Positions 1 through 11,685 of a stretch of DNA of 64,000 bases are shown here, one piece after another. The first letter of the stretch is position 1. Every line of letters begins with the position of its first letter. The notes below the pieces were generated by a model that was not told the origin of the DNA, ran no database searches, and saw only the letters and a list, made by a program, of their open reading frames with translations. Made by a program: the position numbers and the translations under genes. Location of the stretch: NCBI GenBank assembly GCA_026874595.1, contig CM049318.1, forward strand, positions 25,880,956-25,944,955, read 5' to 3'. This DNA comes from Sipunculus nudus (lineage: Eukaryota; Annelida; Sipuncula; Golfingiida; Sipunculidae).

Positions 1-99
1 AACCAAAGAAAAAACTCTTGTTTTAAAATCCGATGGTTAATACATTTTTATATATTTTATTATATTTACACGCTCAGTGAAATGAAAATATATTTTCAG
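1..99 (+). other. 3' end of the leader intron of gene 1 (partial)
   Basis: This stretch precedes the first coding exon of the first Ly6-like gene. It ends in a pyrimidine-rich tract and AG at 98-99, and the same sequence, slightly changed, precedes the matching exon of gene 2 (acceptor AG 16479-16480). Genes 2-5 have a noncoding first exon further upstream, so the promoter and first exon of gene 1 should lie left of the window. No other feature is visible here. Confidence 0.6.
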
Positions 100-125
100 A
101 GATCAAAGAAAGTAACCAGAGCAGT

Positions 126-1687
126 ATGGAGAGACTCGTCGTGGTTGTTTTGGTGGTTGCTATGGTTACAGCTGGAGCGCAGGGTTTTCCTTGGAGCGAC
201 TACTATGAACTAAACCAGCACGTGCAAGTCAAGAAACAAGGTATGTGTGTATATTAATATAAATCAACAAGTAAAAAATTATACATAAGATAAATTATAG
301 ATAAATTATAGAACAGAAAGCTTGGGACTTAGAACCTGCATTAAAATGATCAAGTTTGGGGCCTGATGGTCATTTGCTATACAAATAATTGTTTTACTAA
401 AATGAATGTTAATGATGAATTATCTGAGATAAAATAACAATGAAGATGACAATATCACATGTTATCTTAATGGTGTTAAACAACGCTGAAATGACCATAT
501 ATTTTACTTTATCATTCTCAGATAGTAATATTGTCTTTTAAACTGATTTCAGCGGCTGATCTGACGTGCTGGACGTGCCGTAACAAGACAAACAACACGG
601 AGTGTAACGACTGGGCTCCTGACGTCACCTGCCCACTCAGTAAGTTATATTTAAATGGATGTATGTTATGTTCCCGCTTGAACGTACGCCTGTTCCCGAC
701 CATCCATCCTTTAATGATTTATTTTATTTTGAAAACCCTGTTTTAAATTTCATTTCATATGAGGAATATTGATATTAAAACGAATCATACAAATCCTGTA
801 ACTTTTCTGTAAATTTATGTATTTTCACCAATGAATTTAACCATGATTTTGTTGTACTTTCTTCTCATTTGCTTTTATTTTGTTGTAAAAATAACATATT
901 GTTGTAAACAAAAACCTGAAAAAATTCACCCAAGTTACACTATACACCATAAATTCATTATATTTCACTTTTTTCTTGTTTTACAGATCACACAGTATGT
1001 AAGACTGTCCACCGTATAGACACGTCATCATCAGTGACACTGGTCGTCAACAAAATGTGTGCCCCAGCTCATCACTGTTCAGAAGATCACGTGGGTTGCC
1101 ATGACACTGATATTCCAGGAGTAAAGGTTAGTATTCGGTCATGTCTAAATGATTGTCCTGTCTGGCATTAAAATTAAAATTAATTAAAGTCTGAAAAACA
1201 GATTTGATGAATTATAGAAATTGAATATGTACAAAGTTTATTAGACAATACTGGACAATTCTATTGAACAACAACTAATATAATGTGGCATTTCTTCAGT
1301 AAATGTACTTAATGTTTTGAAGATGCAGTCAAAAGTCATGAAAGAATGGGATGAATCACATCAAAAAGCAATATTTGGTTATACTCGATTGTGATCTTTT
1401 AAATTATTTCAAAATTAATGATAGTCCTTTTGTGAATAAACGCAGAAGTTGGGAGATCATAATTGAAGTTTGGTTTTAAGGAAAGCATACAGTAATTATC
1501 TCGCGATTTCCTTTATTTACAGGAATGTGTATCATGCTGCACGTCGTCCTACTGCAATGAGGGGGTGCCCACGGATATCGGAACAGCCTGGCTGTTGACT
1601 TCTCTATCCAACTCAGGAAGTGATGTCACTTGTTGCGCAGTGTTGATATGGTGCCTGTCATCATTACTTAATAATATCTTAAGTTGA
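126..1687 (+). CDS. Ly6/uPAR three-finger domain protein, predicted GPI-anchored (array copy 1)
   Basis: The four coding exons are 126-240, 553-639, 987-1126 and 1523-1687, with GT-AG introns in phases 1, 1 and 0. They give 168 residues. Residues 1-20 form a hydrophobic signal peptide. A short linker begins at Phe21-Pro-Trp. The LU domain spans about 42-126, with Cys at 44, 47, 56, 65, 72, 92, 98, 105, 116, 119, 120 and 125, including the family hallmarks CxxC near the start and CC followed by CN at the end. By analogy with CD59, pairs would be 44-72, 47-56, 65-92, 98-119 and 120-125; 105-116 would be an extra pair. N-glycosylation sequons start at Asn49, Asn52 and Asn68. Residues 149-168 are hydrophobic after a small-residue stretch (Asn144-Ser147), as expected for GPI attachment, so the mature protein should sit on the outer cell surface. 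The start is the first ATG of the exon and opens the signal peptide. The ligand is unknown. It is not a three-finger toxin by architecture, since it has a GPI tail. Confidence 0.92.
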
Positions 1688-2365
1688 TACATATATATCT
1701 TCTTTTTATATATCTTGTGAGATCAATGCATATACACATTTTTATTTACAATATTTTACATACATGTAAGAATTTCATGCGTAACATTATAAATGATAGA
1801 TAAGTTATCATCTGTGTAACCATGAATATGAACTGGCATATTTATTCAAATACATGATACATTCCTCCTTCCAACATGTACTCATGTAAATATCTTGTTC
1901 ATGGTCATCTAGCGTTGAAAGAATTTCAATTATATACCTTTCAACACATTTTACTGTTGAATTCTATCATATTTCTAATAATTATGAGATTGTCATAATG
2001 AAGTATATGCACACACTGGTTGTGTGCAACCGCTCAATACTGTACACTTTATTAAATGTACATGTATGTATATACAATTGTTAATACAGTTTGTCTATTT
2101 CTTTGTCAATGGGTGCTATAATTATTATATATCATGGACATAGTGTACATAATGTTTTGTAAATAGCTTATCATATGTGATGTGTGACATTGATAACACC
2201 TTGAGGGTGATAAACAGATGATAGAGCAATGTTTATAATGCTTTTAATTTATCTGATCATATTTATTTAATATTTATTAATTTTGTGGCAGCTCTGTGTA
2301 TATGTCGTTGACTTATGAATGCTGAGCATTTATAAATATTCGAATAAAAATGGTCATTTCTTTTT
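1688..2365 (+). other. 3' UTR and poly(A) signal of gene 1
   Basis: The sequence after the stop is AT-rich and alignable with the region after gene 2. An AATAAA signal lies at 2343-2348, and the motif around it (TGCTGAGCATTTATAA before, a T-rich tract after) recurs at all genes in some form. ACACCTTGAGGGTGAT at 2196-2211 recurs in the 3' UTRs of genes 2, 3 and 4. Several ATTTA pentamers just before the poly(A) signal resemble AU-rich stability elements, which is inference only. Confidence 0.7.
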
Positions 2366-3216
2366 ATGGTCTTGTTTTCTAAATCTTTCTGTTTTTAATT
2401 TACTCGTCAGTGACTGAATGCTTGACCACCACCCTTCCGATGATCGAAAAAAATTATGGTTATTGACATAATTCCGATTCCAAGTTGTTTGATTATCCCT
2501 TTTAAAATATAAATATTTACAAACGAATCTATTCCTGTATATATGCAATCGCTTTTTGCGGTTAATTTACAAACAACCCAGTGAAAAAAAAAACTGCAAT
2601 TGTATTCTAAACCTGTTTAGATTCACATCATAATGTAAAAAAGCAATTAAAAATTCAAACTTATTCAAATCATATTTGATAATACATATTCGAAGAAAAA
2701 TTAAAAACACAGTACAGCTATGCAAATCTTATAAAAAGCCTGGTTTTGACACAAATCTCTTTAGAATGTGTCATATTATCGATAATATATGCAAACATTA
2801 CAAAAAGCAGGCTTACTCATATTTTAACTGAGGAAAGATATCTTTGCATATTTTCTCCGAACATATAAAGATAGCTAATAACAAACAATATATCATTATT
2901 ATTTATGATCAATGTTTTAACAGTAACAATTATAATCATCAATATTAACATTAACATGAAATGACTACGGAGGTATGGGAAAATATGGGAAAAGACCCAA
3001 CCAAACCCTCCCGCCCTACACTGGGCACACTGGCAATTCGGCGAGACAAAGCGGACATTTTCGGGTCGTGGCCACAGGAGTTTTAGAATTTTTATTATTA
3101 TTTTCATTATAATTATTAATATTTTTATTATTAATTTAATTTTTAGTTTTATTTTAATTATTATTAAATTTAATTATCAATGTAATTATTATTATTATTT
3201 TAATTTTTATTTTTTC

Positions 3217-3261
<45 letters not shown>

Positions 3262-3294
3262 CATTATTATTCAAACATACTGGTGGTAATAATT
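2366..3294. other. AT-rich intergenic spacer 1, proximal part
   Basis: No gene is visible. This stretch aligns with 18745-19600 after gene 2, so it belongs to the duplicated unit. It ends in an (ATT)n microsatellite at about 3217-3270, matching the (ATT)n at 19520-19587. An open frame on the minus strand at 2817-3107 is not conserved with the sister spacer and is not supported. Confidence 0.6.
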
Positions 3295-6200
3295 TATGAT
3301 AATACAGTAAAGCTATGATTAGAATGAAAATACAGCGTATCTATTGAAAATTAAAAACACACGCAATAACCTAAACTCAACGTTTATTTCGTGTATATGC
3401 ATGAAACGTGTTCATGCATTGAACGTGTGTATGCTTTGGAATATGTGGGAACCGCTCTACAAAAAATTTAAAGTCTTCTCCTTTCACAGAAAGACTGATA
3501 ACCTTAACTGATACACATTTAATTGATATTTCATTGTCCAGACTGGTATCGCAAATGCACAGTTAATTGAATCTCGCCCAGAAAAACATTCTAAAGATGG
3601 AACTCGTTCTCAAAGATTGTTCTACCATGATAAAGTCATTACAGGGTCGGGTTGATACGAATGATTGACTTGTATAATTCCAGAGAGTCCGCTATATATA
3701 AACACACCGTGTCTCTTGATCCTCGTGTGATATTGTATGATGGTATAATTAATGGTTAGAGTCAGACGCTAATGTAAGTCATACATCACATTTACATTTA
3801 CAGAGCATGGGAAAATCGGGAGACATCAAAATCTCGGTTCAAAGGTCAATAGAGTATAGGACCATGCTATTTAAGGTGAACAAAATTTTAATTTTCTTGC
3901 ATGTTCTGCAGCGAACAAAATGCTGCGTTTGGCCTTAATAAGAAGGTTGTTAACACAGAAGCACGCAGTTTATTGCCTGTTATTATTTTTTTAGGTTCTG
4001 TCAATGGAAACGGTTTATATTCAATGTGGGTTTTCGTTTAAATTCCAACGCTTTCTCATTTCTGTAGGATGTTTATTTGTGTATTTATTGTTTCAGCTTA
4101 AATGAAACCGGACACTATGTGGAAATTATGCACCAAATCTAAAGAAATGTGGAAAACATTTTCTTAAGTGTACTGAATATTACGTTATTTTACTACGATA
4201 TAAGACGTTTTGGAATACAGGGTCTGTTGCTTGGAACTTAATCCGACAATTACTGCTTGGCGCCATCTGGTGACGCTTTTTCGAAACTAAACCGTAACAG
4301 CTTACCATACACCAGTTAGAAGAAATGCTATAGTTCCATCGGAAGCATACTCATTTCATCTTTAAAATTTGTAATACTGATTTATTTCAAATGAAATGTG
4401 TTTCAAGGTCCTGTTACGGACATCATTTTATTTGATGTAACGTAAAACCATAAGTGGTTTTCAGTCTTAATCACAGCAATGCTGGCCCTTGGTATGTTAA
4501 TGAAGAGAGAGAAATAAAGAGAGAGAGACGCTATTAGACATAGGCTTTGGAGCCAGGAAGGAAAATGGCGAGCAACTCTCCAACTCCCCCCCCCCCCCCC
4601 CCCGCCAACTTCTTCCCCAAAACCACCTTTTGCCAACAGGAGATGAAGGGGGCAGCATTTAACATACCGTATGTGCACTTTTGTGGGGATAGGGGAGGGG
4701 GTGTTAAATAAGTTTTTAATGGAGTTAAAATGATTCAAAATGTGTTATGAATATCATATAACTGAAACTTATTTTTTAAACAATATTTCAGTAAATGTAA
4801 CATTCCTTAAAATTATTGTTACAAGCGATGTATTCTTAAATGCGACATTCGTCTGACGGCAAAAGGCATCCTCGGTGAGTGTTTTCGACATTTTTGCGAG
4901 GTTAAATTTGATTAAAAGAATAGAAAAACAATAATAAAATACCCGGAGGACAGTCTAAATGTGAGAATCCATCTGCGTAAAGAGACTGGTGACCATTACT
5001 CCCGTATCTTCCAACAAGAAGTCGGAGGAACGTTTTGGGTATGACCGCGCCCTTATTAGCAAATTGTTATAGGATTGTAGTGGGAATATAGTACCATTTT
5101 GGTACAAAATCGCTTCTCTTGAATTTCCCCGGCTGTTTAAAGGTACTTAAACATCTCCAGTCCACCTGTTTTATACGTGATTATGGTTGTGTGTGTGTCG
5201 TGAGTAAACAGTTCATGTGTCCGTTTACCATAACAAGACTTTGTGACCAGATTTGATCTAACGCATGTGCGACTTCTCCCAAACAAGGACTGTTTATAAT
5301 TTTGTGTAACTGATCCCGCCCAGTGCAAGCTTTTTTCCCCACATGTGTACAGGATAAGCAAACGGTTTTAGAACGAAACATTGTGTATCAGCTGACCATG
5401 CAGAGCAGGTACATTAAGTGTACATGACCCCCTGTAGGTGTCGCTAGTTGCACATATGCCATCGCGTTTAAACCAAAGTGCAGATGCACATTATGAGGGG
5501 GGTGGGGGGATTTTCAAAGAATATCATTTGGTTCAATATAAAGGTATGAGTTCCTCCCCACCTCTCACCCGCATCATCTTCCCTAAGACCTGATGGATAA
5601 TAATTCCGGGTTTATTTATCTATTTTTTTTGTTGGGGGGGGGGGGGGGGCGCATTCTTGGCATGTGCCGCGCTTTCCCTTATATAACAGCATAGCAATAA
5701 GTGTGCAATATCAAAATTGGCCTTGCCACGTTTCTTATTTGTTTGTTTATTTAAACAAGGGGAAGCTTAATTAAAAACCTCGAAATTATGACCACCAATT
5801 GGACCTCGATACAGCGGTCGCATTTTGAAGTGGTCTTCTATAAAAAGAACAAAAGACCGTGTACAAGTGTCTTTATTTTAAGGTTGTCGCTAAACGCATT
5901 TGGTCGTTAGAAGAGGTGTCCCGAATGCAATAAATCAGAAGATTTCAGTCTATTCACCTGCTGACTCAATCTATTGTACGTCCTTCTGTTACAGACCCCG
6001 GGGCTGTATTAGGAGCACTAAGATACAGAATTACTTCTATGAGTATACTTTCACAGAAATGATATGTTATAGTTAAGTGGCCTGAGGGGTGGAGACAGCT
6101 GTGGTCAGTTTGTCCCACGAGGGGCATAAACTACACTCTATAGTGGGCCTAAGAGTGCCTGGTCTGTATGGCGGACAGGTCATATTCACGTGACTGGTCT

Positions 6201-6690
6201 TTATATGAATGGGTCGAATCATTACTTATTTTACCCCTCCTACATGTCACATGATACCAGTTTAATTTCTTCATAGATGTTGTCGCTTCACTACCGGGTC
6301 AGTATATTTTAGACTGACATAGGTTTCAGATCATTCGTCCATTAGCAAATACTAAGTTCGCTTCATATTGGCGAGGTATCCTTTATCATATGAACAATTT
6401 ATAATGTTTGTTCAAATCCTTACGATTGGAGAATGGCACTACTTACACCAAATGAGCTGTAATCCTTGTTAGTTATATAAACGCATTTAATGGAATGGGA
6501 AAGATATCATTTTATTCATAATATCAGTCTGTAATTTACAGGTAACACAAACGTTCTATTAATATGACAAATATCAAATGTTTTTCCTTGATTGTTTCGT
6601 GCATCGATAATGTTTATGAGATGCCAATGAGGTTATAGTTAAAACGAATCTTCCCCTGTGTAGTTGGGGTATATTATGCAAGAAGGTTTC
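3295..6690. repeat. Spacer module A, copy in spacer 1
   Basis: This noncoding block starts at TACAGTAAAGCTATGATTAG (3303). It is repeated in spacer 2 (about 19610-24525) and spacer 3 (36361-41560), and in a diverged version at 35345-36350 and 52060-53700. It includes a TATA-like patch (about 3690), a C18 tract (4586-4603), a G tract (about 5634-5649), a fragment related to a small MITE (about 5777-5870), and a shortened single copy of the 681-bp unit that is tripled in spacer 2 (about 5925-6400). No open frame persists between the copies. Confidence 0.65.
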
Positions 6691-6699
6691 ATTTTCACA

Positions 6700-6990
6700 A
6701 CGAATCCCCTTTCAGGCTTAATGGCTCAATGGTAAGGATGTGCTTACGGCCGTGTATCACTCACAAACAACTGCATTCTCGGTGTTATGGCCGAGCAATG
6801 GCGATGATTACACACCTAGTACGTATACCCGCAGGTGCGATAGACATCGGGCCTGGCTGACACCAAGATATAAACTAAGTGCTACCGACCGGCCAAATAC
6901 TCCGACACCGAAATTAGAACCCATCCCCAACCAAGGTAAAGCCTTAGATAAGACAGCATAAAAATGGAGGCGGTTGAATCCACCATTTTT
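6700..6990. repeat. Spacer block with a tRNA-A-box-like patch
   Basis: This block recurs in shorter or diverged form at about 25160-25325 and 41770-42008, always followed by the same module B, so it belongs to the duplicated unit. TGGCTCAATGG at about 6722 fits a Pol III A box, but no convincing B box follows at the proper distance. An open frame (6740-6961) is not preserved in the sister copies. A SINE-derived origin is possible but unproven. Confidence 0.35.
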
Positions 6991-7477
6991 TTAAAGGGAC
7001 CCAACCACCTATCTGACCTTTATCAACGACCTATTTAAAGGTAATCCCTTGGAGCTTATTTATATAAAATATGCTAAAAAACGTGGATATAACCACACAC
7101 AGGCTGCTTGTTTTATATATATCAACATGTTTATAATATGTGAGGACCTACCAAAATAACCAAAACAAATTCAACAAGGGCATCTGGCAGCAAGATAGGA
7201 AAACCAGAACTTTGCAAATGGAGTTTTGCAACAAGTGACCTTGCTCCCTCCGCATACATGCAACCTATACCATCTTAGGTTTCATGTTTTTTCCAGTACG
7301 TCAATATTGCTGTGTTTACAATCACGTTGTTGATAAACAAGTTCATGCATCCTTACGGAGGCGTTAGAAGAACTTTTTGCAATCTCCTTAGATTATGAAC
7401 ATGTACACAGAGGAAGTCAGAAATCACACAAATTATTTTTTTTTTTTTCAAAAGGAAAGCGAATAGATACCTTTTAA
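6991..7477 (+). mobile_element. TTAA-flanked nonautonomous DNA element (about 0.49 kb)
   Basis: The sister spacers 2 and 3 read straight through this point (about 25325-25335 and 42008-42018) from the T-run to the GCATATTA sequence. Spacer 1 instead holds about 480 extra bases bounded by TTAA at 6991-6994 and 7474-7477. The left end, AGGGACCCAACCACCTAT, closely resembles the left end of the element at 21754-22250 (AGGGAGCCAATCACCTAT). The right end only weakly mirrors the left, and the interior shows no coding capacity. The insertion is well supported by the empty sites; the family assignment (piggyBac-like, from the TTAA target) is inference. Confidence 0.6.
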
Positions 7478-8510
7478 TTGCATATTAACCGTCTTTGAAA
7501 TGGATCAAGCCGGCCCGACGTCGGCCAGATCGAATGGGACAGGTTTTCTGTGAGTCGATTTTACAGCTTTGCTTAGTTTCTTATAGATGGCCCTGATATC
7601 CGAAAAATAATTTGAATACCTCGGGATTTCACATTATGAGGATTTGAAATTATTCCTCAGGGGACACTTGGCATCGTCCCCGTCACTTCAAGACCAAACA
7701 CGGGCATCACCAACACTTGGCGAAAGAGGAGTTGCGAGACAACGGTCAATATAATGTAAAGGACCATGCAAGCAGTATGAAGCCCAATCATTTAAACTCA
7801 GACATACACATATATATATACACCAGATTGAAAAACGACTCCTCTATCAACATATCCCATATGGGCGTCCAATGTTTTTTAATGTGACCTAGGAGGACAG
7901 TAAGAGGATAATACTAGGTATCAATGACCTCATGAGACCTGAAGTTCTCTCACCTGTTGTAGGTGTAACAAAACACAGAGCGCTCCCTCAGACGTCTTTA
8001 ATTAAATCCTGTATTGTGTAATACCGCATGTGTTTATCTTAAACGACACCCATTACCAGTTTACTTACACTATTACACAAAGACCATATGCCCGTCTCCT
8101 GGACGCCCGCCGTGATTGTCAGGCATGCAACATCCATGTTTTGCTCTAATATTAAAGACATTTAAAGAAACTGATCCTATAATGATCCATTTGGTAATCT
8201 CCGTCTCCATTCAATAGTGGAAATGGTCAAAAGAAAGTACTTGTTCGCTTGTGCTTTCTTCGGGGATACCGGAATGTGTGTCACCATAGCATTTCAAAAT
8301 AATACGGACAATACATTGATGTGCTCTGATCGACTGATTCATAAAAAAACATTTATTTTCTTATATATTAAAATATGCTTTTTTCAGATAAATATGTGTC
8401 AAATGTAGTCATGAAAGGGAAAGCCCGATAGATAGGCCGATATAAAGGTCATTCAAAGAACCGTTTCTCATAATAACAGGATCAATAAATCATTCTTGCT
8501 TATGGAACTG
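7478..8510. repeat. Spacer module B, copy in spacer 1
   Basis: This block is shared with 25330-26360 and 42010-43010 with few gaps, and its right half is repeated again at 10020-10660. It contains no persistent open frame. Distinctive stretches are the region around 7660-7740 and the segment 7896-8200, which recurs four times in the window. Confidence 0.65.
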
Positions 8511-8511
<1 letters not shown>

Positions 8512-8542
<31 letters not shown>

Positions 8543-8556
8543 ACACACACACACAT

Positions 8557-8628
<72 letters not shown>
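8512..8628. repeat. Compound microsatellite (CT)n-(CA)n-(TA)n
   Basis: It consists of (CT) at 8512-8539, interrupted (CA) at 8540-8578 and (TA) at 8577-8628. Sister spacers carry short versions at 26356-26402 and 43013-43140. The apparent open frames across it are low-complexity artefacts. Confidence 0.9.
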
Positions 8629-8632
<4 letters not shown>

Positions 8633-9595
8633 GAGCCTGTCTGCCGATCTGGCCATCTGCCGATGGGCTTGGCCCATATAAGGATCCGTTATTGGGCTGC
8701 CCATCTCCGGCAATGGCCCCTGCAGCCAAAACTACATTTAACCTCGGCATCATCTCTGTTATAACCTGAAAAAAAGAGTAATGTCCGACTTCCCTGCTGC
8801 TCTCATCACCAGGACGCCAACAATTCTGTACGAATGCTAAGTAGAGAGATTTTCAATAAGACACTTCTCCAAAAGAAACTGTATCAAGATGTGTTATTGT
8901 GGTGAAAGTGCATGATTCTGATTGACTCTGAGATCAAATGACTCATGAGAGAGTGTTTGCTACATATATTACAATATTCTATTGTCAAAATGTATGTGGT
9001 AACCTTGATATATAAGTGCGTGGATATTAAGAATGAATATGAGAAACTGATTTGTACTACATATAAGTTCTCTTTAGTAAATTGTATGTACCGTGGAAGT
9101 CGCATCTATATGTGATTATGTAACTGAGATTTTTTCGCAACAGCTGTAATTACTCTTTGGTAAAAAGTGAACCTCATTAAACTCTTAACATCACACGAAT
9201 GCAATGTAGACTGATCAAGAACTGTGTGTAAAAAATTATAATATAGGGTATTGTAACACTGCATGCACATCTATGTAGTTTTCCATGCACATCTATGTAA
9301 TTTTGATGATAAAATTATTTATGTAAGGCTGTGATAGTGACTTATGTTTCAATTAACACATTAAGTTCTGAGAAATGTTTGTCTGAGTACAAAAGTCATC
9401 AAGATAATAAAATAATAACGTATTACTAACAAAAACTAAAATCGGTTATTGGGCCAAGCCCATCTGCAGATGGGCCAAAAAGTGCATGGTATCAAATCCG
9501 TTATTGGGCTGCCCATCTGCAGATGGGCAGCCCAATAACGGATCTTCATATGGGCCAAGCCCATCGGCAGAAGGGCCAGATCTGCAAAGGGGCTC

Positions 9596-9599
<4 letters not shown>
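8629..9599. mobile_element. 971-bp element with long terminal inverted repeats inside a (TA)n tract
   Basis: The left end 8629-8706 and the right end 9521-9599 are inverted copies of each other with few mismatches; the outermost bases are GTTGGAGCC and GGCTCCAAC. Just inside and overlapping the right repeat, 9496-9543 is a perfect 48-bp palindrome centred on CTGCAG, and 9443-9479 holds a second partial one. Both sides abut (TA)n. Spacers 2 and 3 lack the element at the equivalent site (about 26400 and 43135). No transposase is encoded, so it would be a nonautonomous, foldback or MITE-like element whose target preference appears to be TA repeats. Confidence 0.75.
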
Positions 9600-9661
<62 letters not shown>

Positions 9662-9668
9662 TATAAGA
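9600..9668. repeat. (TA)n microsatellite right of the inverted-repeat element
   Basis: This nearly pure TA tract borders the right terminus of the element at 8629-9599. It may be the other half of a single TA tract split by the insertion. Confidence 0.9.
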
Positions 9669-9674
9669 CTTTGC

Positions 9675-11420
9675 TGGTCCTATATATCCACTGTTAATTA
9701 AGTTGTTAATCGAGAAGCATTTGAGTGTGATTCGGGTTATTGTGAGTTCAAGGTTAAAGGCACCTCCCTTTAACCCTTTTTATTCGATAAACAATATGCG
9801 GGCTGGGCAGTGGTATAGGCGTTCTTCAGGTGCTCTCCAAATACATTATGGCATTCGCTTTAATTCTAATATTAGGGATAATTTTGGTGAGTTGACTGAA
9901 ACATTATCCGATAATTACCGATAATATATAATAGCTGTTTTAACTTTAACGGTAATACGCGCACTTCAGGTGCTCTCAAAATAGAGCTAGGGAGACATTC
10001 GCCTTTATTCTAATACAAGTACAAGGCAGTGAGAGGAGAATACGAGGTATCAATGACCTGAGACCTCCTGAAGTTCTCTCACCTAGTGTAGGTGTAACCC
10101 TAAACTTCTTTAATTAGATCCTGTATTATGTAATGACCCGCGTGTTTACCATGAACGACACACATTACCAGTTTACTTACACATATTACACAAAGACCAT
10201 ATGCCATTCTTCTGATCGCCCGCTGTGTTCAGCGTACGTGGAACATCCGTGTTTGCCCTACTAGCACGGAAATTAAAGACATTTATAGGAAAATCCTATA
10301 ATGATCCATTTGGTGATCTCTCTCTCTCCATTAATGGTGGAAATGGTTAAATAAAAGCACTAATTTACTAGTTAATATCTTGAGGGTTACCGGAAACTGC
10401 GGCAACACAATATAATTAAAACATTACGGATACCACATTGTTTGGTATACTCCCAATTTCCGGACCGACTGGAAAATTAAAAACACTAACACCCACACAT
10501 ACATATATAAACATTCTTTACATCAACGTATGTGTTTTAAATATATACATGTGCCATTATAAGTTTTGTGCCGATATCAAGCTTATTTAAAAAATCTTTT
10601 TTTATATAATAACAGGTTCAATTATCCTTTAACATGTTCTCGTCTGCGGAACTGTCTGTCTGTCTCTGTTTCTCTCATACACGCGCACATACATGTATAT
10701 TGTGTGGGGGGGGGCTGTAAGTGACTCGGTCGTCCTGGGATGCCTGAATCCGCTATTTGTAATAGAACAGAAGACTGAATGTCTGCGAAAACAGCAGCAG
10801 GGGTGTTATGTCCACATATTGACAAGGACAAGTCTCCCCCCCCCCCTTCTCTCTCTCTCTCTCTCTCATGCACACACACACAAACATAGACACACTGGCA
10901 AAGACTATTTTGTCATAACTTATAAAAAAGAAGCCACGTCCTAGAAGCTGTTTCTTGTACGATGAAGATGACTTTATTGATTCAACGTTACATTTTCTCC
11001 AACGTGCTTTTGTTCCTCCCATATAGCTGTCTTTTTTATGAATTATTGTATCCTAAAGAAAATTATTTAAATCGTATTGAGGGCGATCTGGCAGAGAATA
11101 TTTAACTAAAAAGTATTTAAGTAGGATACGGGTAACTGTGAGTCCATTGGGTCCATGGATTTGTTGTACACAGAAGTACTTTTAAAAATATCGGAATTAT
11201 CATTTCGAGAGAAAGTCGATCGGAGTTATGAAGACAGTTGGACAAAACATGTACATGTATATGGCTTGGGCGGTGGTACACGCTATTCAGGTGCTCTCAA
11301 AATACAGTATGACATTCGCCTCATTCTATATTGCAAATATTTGGGAAAAAGCTGAGCTGAACGAAATATTATCCAATATGTACGAATAATAGCTGTTCTT
11401 CTGCGGCTGTGTTGCTGACG
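9675..11420. repeat. Partial tandem duplication within spacer 1
   Basis: The order of sequence in 7896-8510 followed by 9675-10010 is repeated in 10020-10660 followed by about 11100-11420, without the inverted-repeat element. Within it, a patch reading CTTCAGGTGCTCTC plus flanks occurs at about 9826, 9966 and 11287; the same patch occurs at about 26655, 43380 and 43510 in the other spacers. A C/CT-rich tract lies at 10835-10868. No gene is visible. Confidence 0.55.
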
Positions 11421-11524
11421 CCAATATGGAAATCTCTTACAGAGTGTGTAGATAATGAGCCATTTTGAATAAAAGTAATTGAAGGTCAGAGGCAGATTTA
11501 GCTTTAGACCGGTAATAATAATGA

Positions 11525-11685
11525 GTGGCCAGATCCTCTTACATACTTAGCGGTTACTTGGGATGTTTAAATGCCCAATCAAACCTGGAGTAGCTTTAAA
11601 AGTTATCTATAGGTGTGAACCACGCGAGTCTGAGTACGTACAGGTAAGAGGATCAGGAGCTACAGGGGCACTGAAGGTTAATTAA
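11525..11685. other. Strongly conserved noncoding spacer block, copy 1
   Basis: This block is kept with few substitutions at 26866-27004 (one internal deletion) and 43749-43908, while the DNA to its right differs in each spacer. It contains CAGATCCTCTTACATACTTA and GAGTACGTACAGGTAAG. No open frame is shared. A regulatory role is possible but not shown. Confidence 0.5.

Noticed and set aside
2817-3107. 96-residue minus-strand open frame
   Set aside because: The aligned part of spacer 2 (19260-19500) does not keep the frame, and the region looks like ordinary spacer DNA.
6714-6850. tRNA-derived SINE
   Set aside because: An A-box match is present, but there is no B box at proper spacing and no A-rich or simple tail.
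8468-8753. Open frames through (CT), (CA) and (TA) tracts, here and at 12382, 13002, 19394, 42849 and 44070
   Set aside because: They are simple-sequence artefacts with periodic residues and no conservation.
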